Shown one piece after another: positions 26,725 through 33,434 of a stretch of 33,471 nt of DNA; the stretch's first letter is position 1; each line of letters starts with the position of its first letter. The notes beneath the pieces were generated by a model that worked only from the letters and a program-made list of their open reading frames with translations, searched no databases and was not told where the DNA came from. The stretch is taken from positions 1 to 33,471 of the forward strand of contig CAYLXI010000002.1 in assembly GCA_964387695.1 (NCBI GenBank), in the 5' to 3' direction. Source of the DNA: Thiosulfativibrio sp964387695 (GTDB lineage: Bacteria; Pseudomonadota; Gammaproteobacteria; Thiomicrospirales; Thiomicrospiraceae). A program made the position numbers and the translations under genes.

Positions 26725-26746
26725 CCCAAATCTCTACTTAGAAACT
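26725..26746. repeat. Half copy of the dispersed repeat, R8, overlapping epmB
   Basis: CCCAAATCTCTACTTAGAAAC matches the left arm of R1 and R2. The TTA at 26738-26740 in this arm is the TAA stop codon of epmB on the minus strand, so the repeat provides the end of that gene. Confidence 0.65.
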
Positions 26747-27679
26747 AATAGGTGTTTTATAAGGTTCTCCAGTAATTTCTTCTACCAGTTGTGGCATAAG
26801 GTAGCCTGGGAGTTGTTTTCTTAACTCTTGGATGATTATTTGAGCTTGATGTTTTTTTACTTCAAAATGTTGGCTGCCAGAAACTTTGTCTAATAAATGG
26901 CAATAATATGGCAGTATTCCTTGGCTAAACAGTGCTTTGCTAAGTTGTGCAAGTGTATGGGTATTGTCATTAACCCCTTTAAGTAACACGCATTGATTAA
27001 GCAGTGTGATATTTGCATCTTTATATTGTTGCATTAAGAGCAGGGTTTCATTGCTGAGCTCATTTGGGTGATTGCAGTGGACAACTAATACTATGTTAAG
27101 TCTAGAGCTTTTTATGACTTGAATAAAAGATTGGTTGGGACTTTTATCTGGTGCGGCTATGGGTGTTCTGCTATGAAATCTTATGGTTGTAACATGGGGA
27201 ATCTTGGCGATTTTTTCTATTAAATCATTTAATGTATTTTCTGCTAGGGTGAAAGGATCGCCACCACTTAAAATAACTTCTTCTATTGTTGTATTATTAG
27301 CAATTTCTTGTAAAGCCACTTGCCAATTGTTTTTTTTGGCTTGTTGGTAAGGAAAGTTTTGTCTAAAGCAATAACGGCAGTGAATATCACACCTAGGGCT
27401 AATAACTAACAATACTCTTCCATAATATTTATGAATTAAACTTGGGGTTGAATTACTTGCTAAATCTCCAACAGGGTCGTTTGAGAAGTCGGTATGCAAG
27501 ATAGACTCATGGGTTGTTGGGAGAACTTGCCTTAATAATGGGTCGTCAGGATTGCTTTTTTCTATCTGTGAAGCGAAGTGTCGTGGAACTTTAATGGGGA
27601 AGTTAGGAGCGTTTTCTAAGTTAAGTTGTGCAGGGTCTAAGTTTAAAAAAGCACATAGTTCAGAGATGGATTTGTACAT
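26738..27679 (-). CDS. epmB: EF-P beta-lysylation enzyme EpmB (lysine 2,3-aminomutase)
   Basis: Radical-SAM enzyme of 313 residues that isomerises L-alpha-lysine to (R)-beta-lysine for attachment to EF-P. The [4Fe-4S] motif CxxxCxxC is C97-C101-C104 (RCDIHCRYCF). LSGGDPF, typical of the aminomutases, follows near 135. Its short length, and its position back to back with efp-epmA, identify EpmB rather than a catabolic lysine 2,3-aminomutase. The last codons (PISF-stop) run into repeat half R8. Starts are 58 bp from efp, so both probably share a divergent promoter region. Confidence 0.93.
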   Translation of the reverse strand: MYKSISELCAFLNLDPAQLNLENAPNFPIKVPRHFASQIEKSNPDDPLLRQVLPTTHESILHTDFSNDPVGDLASNSTPSLIHKYYGRVLLVISPRCDIHCRYCFRQNFPYQQAKKNNWQVALQEIANNTTIEEVILSGGDPFTLAENTLNDLIEKIAKIPHVTTIRFHSRTPIAAPDKSPNQSFIQVIKSSRLNIVLVVHCNHPNELSNETLLLMQQYKDANITLLNQCVLLKGVNDNTHTLAQLSKALFSQGILPYYCHLLDKVSGSQHFEVKKHQAQIIIQELRKQLPGYLMPQLVEEITGEPYKTPISF

Positions 27680-27737
27680 GTTTCATTGTTCAGGGTAGAA
27701 TAGGGGGTTATTTTACGACAATTTAGAGAAAAGATTT

Positions 27738-28304
27738 ATGGCAACTTACAATACAGCTGAATTTAAAAGTGGTTTAAAGTTTTTACAAGATGGTCAGCCT
27801 TGCAGTATTATTAATAATGAGAGTGTTTCTCCAGGCAAGGGGCAGGCGTTTAATAGAGTTAAATTTCGTAACCTTGTTACAGGTAAAGTTTTAGAAAAGA
27901 CTTTTAAATCTGGTGAAAAGGTTGATGCAGCAGATGTGATGGAAACAGATTTGCAATATTTATATAGTGATGGTGATTTTTGGCATTTTATGGATGAATC
28001 TTCTTTTGAGCAATATCAGGCTACTGCAACAGCAGTAGCTGGTGTTGAGAAATGGTTAGTAGAGCAAAATGTTTGTACCATAACCCTTTGGAATAATAAT
28101 CCTATTTCGGTTAAGCCAGCTAAACAAGTGGTATTAGAAGTGGCTGATACAGACCCTGGCTTAAAAGGTGATACGGCAGGGACAGGTGGCAAGCCTGCAA
28201 CGCTTGCAACGGGAGCGGTGGTGCAAGTACCTTTATTTATTACGATAGGCGAAAAAATTATTTGTAATACAGAAACTGGAGAGTATATTTCGCGTGCAAA
28301 ATAG
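27738..28304 (+). CDS. efp: Elongation factor P
   Basis: EF-P rescues ribosomes stalled at polyproline stretches. The protein has 188 residues, as in E. coli. Lysine 34 in SPGKGQAF is the residue that receives beta-lysine. The three-barrel structure is complete, and the family block DTDPGLKGDTAGTGGKP lies in the last domain. AGAGAAAAG precedes the ATG. It overlaps the next gene epmA by 11 bp and is divergent from epmB, so the whole modification pathway except the hydroxylase EpmC is encoded here. Confidence 0.97.
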   Translation: MATYNTAEFKSGLKFLQDGQPCSIINNESVSPGKGQAFNRVKFRNLVTGKVLEKTFKSGEKVDAADVMETDLQYLYSDGDFWHFMDESSFEQYQATATAVAGVEKWLVEQNVCTITLWNNNPISVKPAKQVVLEVADTDPGLKGDTAGTGGKPATLATGAVVQVPLFITIGEKIICNTETGEYISRAK

Positions 28305-29295
28305 CCTTATAAATTGGCGGCCAACAGCAAGCATTTTAACACTTAAGAAACGCTCTAAAATCTTGCAAGATTTACGGGCGTTTTTTTATACACGTGATGT
28401 TTATGAGGTAGATACGCCTATTTTATCTACTTCTAGCACGCCAGATTTACATCTGCAAAGTTTAAAAACTTATTTGAATTTACCAGGCCTGGTAAAAAAC
28501 ACTTTGTATTATTGCCATACTTCACCAGAATATGCCATGAAACGCTTGCTTTGTGCTGGCAGTGGCGACATTTTTTATTTAGGAAAAGTCTTTAGGGATG
28601 AAGATTTAAGTTCTAGACATCAACCAGAATTTACCATGTTGGAATGGTATCGCTTAGGGTTTAGTTTGCAAAATTTAATGGAAGAAACTGCAGAATTAAT
28701 TCAAGCTATTATCGGCAAATGTGAGATTGAACAAATATCTTATCAACAAGCATTTTTAAATTATGCCAAAATTAAAAATATTCACACGGCTTCTGCTCAA
28801 ACATGTATTGAATGCTTAAATAAGCACAATATTCCCGAGGTGGTCGCAGTAGATTTAGAAGATAAAGATTTGTGGGAGCAGTTAGTTTTTACTGAAGTAA
28901 TAGAGCCACAATTAGGCTGGAATAAAGAGCAAAAAAAAATAAGCTGTATATTTAATTATCCTGCTAAAAATGCTGCTTTAGCACAAATATCAGTAGACAA
29001 TCCCCTGGTAGCAGAAAGATTTGAAGTTTTTGTTCAGGGTTTAGAATTAGCTAATGGTTATCATGAACTGCAAGATCCTAAAATTTATTTACAACGCTTT
29101 GAAAAAGACTTAGAGCTTAGAAAGGAAAGTGATAAGGGAAAAGTTGCTATTGATAGGCAATTAATTCAAGCTTTAGAGAAAGACGGTTTGCCTGATTGTT
29201 CAGGAGTTGCTTTAGGAGTAGATAGATTGGTGCAGCTGGCGTTGCAACAAAAAGATATTCAAGCAGTTTTAGCGTTTGCAGTGATGAAGCCTTGA
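28294..29295 (+). CDS. epmA: EF-P--(R)-beta-lysine ligase EpmA
   Basis: A 333-residue class II lysyl-tRNA synthetase paralogue that attaches beta-lysine to EF-P Lys34. It has the catalytic core but lacks the N-terminal anticodon-binding domain, as expected. Motif 2 is FRDEDLSSRHQPEFTMLEW, and motif 3 is GVALGVDRLVQLAL. The start is a GTG at 28294 overlapping the efp stop by 11 bp, with GGAGAG upstream. Codons 63-67 (LPGLV) form the fourth copy of the 14-bp palindrome. Confidence 0.94.
   Translation: MQNSLINWRPTASILTLKKRSKILQDLRAFFYTRDVYEVDTPILSTSSTPDLHLQSLKTYLNLPGLVKNTLYYCHTSPEYAMKRLLCAGSGDIFYLGKVFRDEDLSSRHQPEFTMLEWYRLGFSLQNLMEETAELIQAIIGKCEIEQISYQQAFLNYAKIKNIHTASAQTCIECLNKHNIPEVVAVDLEDKDLWEQLVFTEVIEPQLGWNKEQKKISCIFNYPAKNAALAQISVDNPLVAERFEVFVQGLELANGYHELQDPKIYLQRFEKDLELRKESDKGKVAIDRQLIQALEKDGLPDCSGVALGVDRLVQLALQQKDIQAVLAFAVMKP
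28481..28494. repeat. 14-bp palindrome TACCAGGCCTGGTA, copy 4
   Basis: Lies inside epmA, encoding LPGLV at codons 63-67 in a region where E. coli EpmA has a different sequence. Confidence 0.9.
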
Positions 29296-29389
29296 TCAGA
29301 TAATTGTTTTATGGCGATTGTATTAAACTGTACAACAGTTGTAAAATGGTTCTGGGAGCATGTCGTGGAAATATAGGTCTTGACAAGGG

Positions 29390-29398
29390 TGGTATAAT
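29390..29398 (+). promoter_or_regulatory. Extended -10 promoter of sspA
   Basis: TGGTATAAT is a perfect extended -10 (TGnTATAAT), 42 bp before the sspA ATG. A perfect TTGACA lies at 29380-29385, but only 7 bp upstream, so the two cannot be a normal -35/-10 pair. Upstream, AACTGTACAACAGTT (29326-29340) is a small hairpin or operator-like repeat. Confidence 0.5.
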
Positions 29399-29440
29399 TA
29401 ATAGTTAATGCCTGTTTTTAATAATTTATGGAGACTTTAG

Positions 29441-30088
29441 ATGTCTGATTTACCCCTAACCAAACGCTCTGTTATGACTCTTTTTTCTGATTCAAAATGC
29501 CCTATTTCTCATAGAGTGCGTTTAGTAGCCAAAGAAAAAGATATTCCAATGGATGCTATAGAAGTAATTAAGGGGGAGATGTCAGAAGATTTGTTAGAGT
29601 TAAATCCTTATGGTACCTTGCCAACATTAGTAGATCGTGAGTTAATTATTAGTGACCCTCATGTCATGATTGAGTATTTAGACGAACGTTTTCCTCACCC
29701 TCCTTTAATGTCAGTAGACCCTATCTCAAAAGCGCGTGCTCGTCAGTTACTACGCCAAATTGAAGTTGAATGGTATCCCTTAGTAGAGACTATTGCTAAC
29801 AGCTCCAATGATAAAGCCGTGAAAGAAGCTCGTCGAGACTTACAAGAGCGCCTGATTCAAATGACTCCCGTATTTGAGCATCAAGACTATTTTATGAGTA
29901 ATGACTATTCTTTAGTAGATATTAGTTTGTCTGTTATCATGTGGCGTTTACCAGCTTTAGGAATTGAGTTGCCCAGGTCTGCTAAAGCCATTAGAGATTA
30001 TTCCGAAAAAGTTCTCTCCCGTGAAGTTTTTGCTGAAAGTTTATCAGACGATGAGTTAGATATGCGTGAAGTAAAATCTAAGGTGTAA
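29441..30088 (+). CDS. sspA: Stringent starvation protein A (SspA)
   Basis: GST-fold RNA polymerase-associated protein of 215 residues, important in stationary-phase and stress transcription. The thioredoxin-like N-terminal domain (about 10-90) contains SDSKCPISHRVRL, LNPYGTLPTLVDRELI and the YLDERFPHPPLM stretch typical of SspA. The helical C-terminal domain has the SLVDISLSVIMWRLP block. GGAG precedes the ATG. sspB follows after 2 bp. Confidence 0.94.
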   Translation: MSDLPLTKRSVMTLFSDSKCPISHRVRLVAKEKDIPMDAIEVIKGEMSEDLLELNPYGTLPTLVDRELIISDPHVMIEYLDERFPHPPLMSVDPISKARARQLLRQIEVEWYPLVETIANSSNDKAVKEARRDLQERLIQMTPVFEHQDYFMSNDYSLVDISLSVIMWRLPALGIELPRSAKAIRDYSEKVLSREVFAESLSDDELDMREVKSKV

Positions 30089-30090
30089 AT

Positions 30091-30489
30091 ATGAGTGATA
30101 TCTTATCTAATCGACCCTATTTGATTCGTGCCATGTACCAATGGATAGTCGATAATCAATGGACTCCCAATGTGCAAGTAGATGCAAACTATCCCTTTGT
30201 AGAAGTTCCGCAAGAATTTGTGCAAGAAGGGCTTATAGTTTTAAATATTCATCCTGATGCGGTGATTAACCTTCAGTTAGGCAATGAAAGCTTCTCCTTT
30301 CAAGCTAGATTTGGAGGGCAGGAAAGAAAATTATCTTTTCCTCCAGAAGCCGTCCTTTCTATTTTTGCAAAAGAAAGCGGGCATGGTATGCCATTTCCAC
30401 CAGAGCCATATCCTGAGGAATCCCATATTAAAGGCAATATCTCAAAAAAAACCGTTAAGAAAAAACCACATTTATCTATAGTAAAATGA
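30091..30489 (+). CDS. sspB: ClpXP protease specificity-enhancing factor SspB
   Basis: SspB tethers ssrA-tagged proteins to ClpXP. The protein has 132 residues. The peptide-binding domain includes the N-terminal RPYLIRAMYQWIVDN and FQARFGG. After a flexible Lys-rich linker the protein ends KPHLSIVK, which fits the ClpX-binding tail RPxLxVVK of E. coli SspB, so both functional parts are intact. It is in an operon with sspA. Confidence 0.95.
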   Translation: MSDILSNRPYLIRAMYQWIVDNQWTPNVQVDANYPFVEVPQEFVQEGLIVLNIHPDAVINLQLGNESFSFQARFGGQERKLSFPPEAVLSIFAKESGHGMPFPPEPYPEESHIKGNISKKTVKKKPHLSIVK

Positions 30490-30500
30490 TTTTTTGATAG

Positions 30501-30546
30501 TTTAACCCAAATCCAGATTTTATAAAGAGGGTGTTTGGGTTTAAAA
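30501..30546. repeat. Hairpin R9 after sspB, related to the dispersed repeat
   Basis: TTTAACCCAAATCC at the left and GGGTGTTTGGGTTTAAA at the right form a stem of about 11 bp with one bulge. The outer ends match the CCCAAATCC tips of the R family, while the TACTTAGAAA core is gone. It may act as the sspAB terminator. Confidence 0.5.
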
Positions 30547-30569
30547 ACAACTTTGGAAAAGGTCATGTT

Positions 30570-31079
30570 ATGAAGTTTATATTTTTAATTATCACTTTTT
30601 TGTTTTTAACCGCCTGTTCTTCAAAGCCTTGTCTTGAATTTGGATGGGGAGATAAATACTTTTATCAAGCAGAAAACCCAACGGTTGGTCTAGGTATTAA
30701 AGCTATTTTATGGTCGACTAAGTCAGTTGTTCATGTTGTAGCTCTACCTTTAAGACCTGATGAGTATTTCTCGTAAAATGTTATGGTTAGAAAGATATGT
30801 GTAGACAGTGATGGCTATGCTTCTTTATTGCAGTTTATTGATGAAAGCTTTTATAAAGATAGTCAGGGGCAACTAATAGAGCTTAACTTAGGTCTTTATG
30901 GTGACAGTCAGTTTTATAAAGCGAAGGGTAAGTTTTCTATTGTAAATACCTGTAATAGCTGGACAGCTAAGGGTTTAAAAAGTTCAGGAATGGAAATATC
31001 TACAGCTTTTAAATTAACGGCTAGCAGTGTTATGAGGCATGTAGAAAAATATAGGCAATTTCAGAAATGTGTGTATTGA
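30570..31079 (+). pseudogene. Broken DUF2459 (TIGR02117-like) gene with lipoprotein leader
   Basis: One reading frame of 170 codons is interrupted by a single in-frame TAA at 30774-30776. The first part (68 residues) has a lipoprotein leader with lipobox LTAC (C16), then LEFGWGDKYFY and the AILWSTKSVVHVVAL block. The second part (open from 30777, first ATG 30783) has LYGDSQFYKAKGKFS, NTCNSWTAKGL and TASSVMRHV. Together these match the DUF2459 family of unknown function. The family's N-terminal block with the HTGI-type motif, about 40 residues, is missing between the leader and LEFGWGD. The two lesions argue for a pseudogene. The Shine-Dalgarno AAAAGG and ATG at 30570 remain. Confidence 0.75.
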
Positions 31080-31203
31080 GTTCAGGGTTTTCTTTTTTGA
31101 AACCTTTGATTTGGACGGATTGTTTTTGGCGCTAGACTTTAATCTTTGTAGAAATCTTTGTAGAAAATCATGAGAAGAGTTTTTTGTATGAGATAAAATC
31201 TAA

Positions 31204-31232
31204 TAAGCCCTATTCGTAAATAAGGCTTTTTA
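31204..31232 (+). terminator. Rho-independent terminator after the DUF2459 pseudogene
   Basis: AAGCCCTATT-CGTA-AATAAGGCTT is a 10-bp stem with one mismatch and a 4-nt loop, running into TTTTT. It is 125 bp beyond the pseudogene stop, in plus orientation. Confidence 0.7.
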
Positions 31233-31242
31233 GTCTCTTAAT

Positions 31243-31269
31243 TTAAACTCTAAATGGTTTAGAGTTTAA
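31243..31269 (-). terminator. Perfect 12-bp hairpin downstream of fccB
   Basis: TTAAACTCTAAA-TGG-TTTAGAGTTTAA is a perfect stem, 31 bp past the fccB stop on the minus strand. It has no adjoining T-tract, so it may be an RNA-stabilising hairpin rather than a terminator. A smaller palindrome TTCCTTAAGGAA lies between it and the gene (31284-31295). Confidence 0.45.
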
Positions 31270-31299
31270 GGCTAATTAAACGATTCCTTAAGGAAGCAC

Positions 31300-32604
31300 T
31301 TAATTAAACATAGTCCCAGCCATTCCTTCGTACCAACCAAAAGCACCTTTTGCTTGACCTGAAAAGTTACCATCTACAGGGAAAAGACCACCGCCTGTTT
31401 TTACGATAGCACCCTCTTTAACGGTATAACCAGCAGCAACTGAAATAGCATATTCAGGGCTAACTAATGAGAAGCACTGATTTCCTAGTGTTGGAGAAGC
31501 ATTGACCTCTTCTCCTCCTAGTAAGGCGACTATTGCAGCGGCACAAACCATGCCTTGAGTGTCTGCTGCAAAAGCAGATTTAGGCATAGGGCTTGCAATG
31601 CTAGAATCCCCTAATACATGAATATTAGTGATGAGTGTCGACTCAAAGGTTTTAGGATTAATCGGGCACCATCCAGAATCATCAACCAAGCCCATGCGAA
31701 CAGCGGTAATACTAGCTTTTTGTGCAGGAATATAATTAATGACATCGGCCTTGATGGTTTCACCATCTGCAGTTATAAGCTCTTTTTTGCGAGGGTCTAG
31801 GCGTTGTACATCTCCACCGTTAGATTTTGAAACCCAGTCAATGATAGAGTTATCGGTATTAAAGCCATATTTTTTTTCCCAGCCAGCGGTAAACAAAGCT
31901 TGTTTAGAAAACTTGTCTTTAGCATCTAACACAATAAGTTTAGCTTTAGGTTTTGCTTTTTGTAAGTAATGGGCAAACATTCCAACTCTTTCATAAGGTC
32001 CTGGAGGGCAACGGAAAGGGTTTGGAGGAGCGACCATAACAATAGTACCATTTTCAGGCATAGATTCTAATTGGGCATCTAGCATAAGTGTTTGATGGCC
32101 AGCTTGCCAAGCATGAGGTGCCATAAACGAGGTGCTTTCATCATGACCTTCAATTGTGTCCCAACGAAATGAGATGCCAGGAGAGACGACTAAACGATCA
32201 TACTCTAATGGTTCGCCACGCATTGCAAGGTTAACCAGCTGCTTGTCAGGATCAACAGAAATAACTTCATCATGAATGACATTAACACCGTGTCTGTTTA
32301 TGACATTTTCGTAGGTAAATGTCATCTCTTTCAATGGCTTAATGTCGGTAAAAACCCAGTTACTACCAAAGCAAGTGGAATATTTTGCATTGCGTTCAAC
32401 TAGAGTAACTTCAATATCAGGGTTAGCTCGTTTAATATTTTTTGCCGCAGAAATACCTCCTGGCCCTCCACCAACTACGACAACACGAGCAGCAGCAGAT
32501 TTTTCTGTTTTAATTGCGGGGGCGGCGTTTTCATTAGCACATCCCGTTAAAACTGCCGCACCAGCGGTTAAAGCCCCAAGTTTTAATAAATCTCTTCTTT
32601 TCAC
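31300..32604 (-). CDS. fccB: Flavocytochrome c sulfide dehydrogenase, flavoprotein subunit
   Basis: FAD-dependent sulfide dehydrogenase flavoprotein of 434 residues, which oxidises sulfide in the periplasm. It has a twin-arginine leader (RRDLLKLGALTAG) ending in a lipobox LTGC (C22), so it may be a Tat-exported lipoprotein. The FAD motif VVVVGGGPGG is at 41-50. The two redox cysteines of the family are present: C199 (PFRCPPGPYER) and C377 (NQCFSLVSPEYAISV). FCSD signatures near the end include GDSSIASPMPKS and FGWYEGM. The start is a GTG at 32604 with AGGAG 8 bp upstream. No cytochrome subunit (CxxCH, fccA) is next to it. A decayed second copy lies upstream. Confidence 0.92.
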   Translation of the reverse strand: MKRRDLLKLGALTAGAAVLTGCANENAAPAIKTEKSAAARVVVVGGGPGGISAAKNIKRANPDIEVTLVERNAKYSTCFGSNWVFTDIKPLKEMTFTYENVINRHGVNVIHDEVISVDPDKQLVNLAMRGEPLEYDRLVVSPGISFRWDTIEGHDESTSFMAPHAWQAGHQTLMLDAQLESMPENGTIVMVAPPNPFRCPPGPYERVGMFAHYLQKAKPKAKLIVLDAKDKFSKQALFTAGWEKKYGFNTDNSIIDWVSKSNGGDVQRLDPRKKELITADGETIKADVINYIPAQKASITAVRMGLVDDSGWCPINPKTFESTLITNIHVLGDSSIASPMPKSAFAADTQGMVCAAAIVALLGGEEVNASPTLGNQCFSLVSPEYAISVAAGYTVKEGAIVKTGGGLFPVDGNFSGQAKGAFGWYEGMAGTMFN

Positions 32605-33063
32605 TTAAATATCTCCTGCTCATTGTTGAATGTTTAGGGAGGCACTTAATAACTAATATTATTTTATGCTGGCTAAAAGTGTCGTTATTTTCTCAGCCTA
32701 ATTATAGCCTAATTATAGCCTAATTATTAAGTTCTTCCTTAAGTTAATAATTTAAGGTTTTTGCATGAGTAAAGAGCGAAATAAAAGAGAGCTAAATTTA
32801 GCTGTATTAAGTAAAAAATGCAGGTAATATCGTTAGATACGACTAAAGTTTTTAACTTAATACAACTAAGTTTTAATAGTTTTTATTAGCACATTTACTT
32901 CGCGCAAAGACCTAAGTTTAGTATGAAAGTAAGCATATCATTTTATATTAAATTTTTCTGATACGAAGTAATTTAAAATAATAAATGTTTATGGTCTTTT
33001 TTAGTATAACTAAAATTAGATCAGCTTATCTCTGTTTTTATGGTTATTTTTTTGGGGCGTTAA
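32605..33063. other. Non-coding AT-rich region upstream of fccB
   Basis: About 460 bp without a usable ORF on either strand. It contains the fccB ribosome-binding site, the 3 x 11-bp direct repeat at 32695-32727, a 14-bp palindrome AGCTAAATTTAGCT (32790-32803) and an imperfect inverted repeat TGTATTAAGT...ACTTAATACA (32803-32864). The rest is featureless to me. Confidence 0.6.
32695..32727 (-). repeat. Three tandem 11-bp repeats upstream of fccB
   Basis: AGCCTAATTAT occurs three times in perfect tandem, about 90-123 bp upstream of the fccB start. On the minus (gene) strand the array reads ATAATTAGGCT repeated and creates two TATAAT hexamers, so it may be a reiterated -10 element or a helically phased protein-binding site. 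Confidence 0.75.
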
Positions 33064-33280
33064 ATTAAACATAGTTCCTAACATTCATTTATACCAGCTA
33101 TGAGGCCCCTTTTGCCTCTTGTTTGAAGTTGCCATCTACAGGAAAAGAGACCGCCTCCTGTTTTGATGATGCTGTTATTTTCAACTTTGTATCCTGCTGC
33201 AATTGAAATCCCATACTCCGGACCAACTAATGAAAAACATTGGTTGTCCAGTATAGGTGCTTCATTAGTAGGTTTCTTGC
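33064..33280 (-). pseudogene. Frameshifted remnant of a second fccB (C-terminal part)
   Basis: The minus strand encodes NQCFSLVGPEYGISIAAGY then IIKTGGGLF, closely matching residues 376-408 of the intact FccB. One extra base in the following T/C run shifts the frame. In the other frame FPVDGNF and AKGA continue the match, but stop codons follow and the normal stop is lost. The tail TMFN is recognisable at 33064-33075. The rest of the gene, toward its 5' end, is missing. Clearly a decayed paralogue or duplicate. Confidence 0.8.
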
Positions 33281-33434
33281 TTTTGAAGATATTTTTGAAA
33301 AGCCTTGTTTTAGAGTCAAATTAAAATCCTTGACATGGGGTTCAATTTAGTTGAGTAATGAGGTTAGAGCAAATAGTTTTTTTCACGCCCTAATTCTAGC
33401 CTTGGTTATTAATCTAAGGTCACTACTGTCCGAT

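Larger units (their letters stand above)
26398..26737. other. Intergenic region between the GT39 gene and epmB
   Basis: A 340-bp non-coding stretch between two minus-strand genes. I see three things: the short repeat remnant R7 near the GT39 start, a hairpin with a 9-bp stem at 26662-26700, and the repeat half R8, which runs into the end of epmB. No ORF of useful length and no clear -35/-10 pair were found. Confidence 0.6.

Noticed and set aside
29326..29340. AACTGTACAACAGTT as a LexA (SOS) box
   Set aside because: The half-sites CTGT and ACAG are separated by 3 bp rather than the 8 bp of a gammaproteobacterial LexA site.
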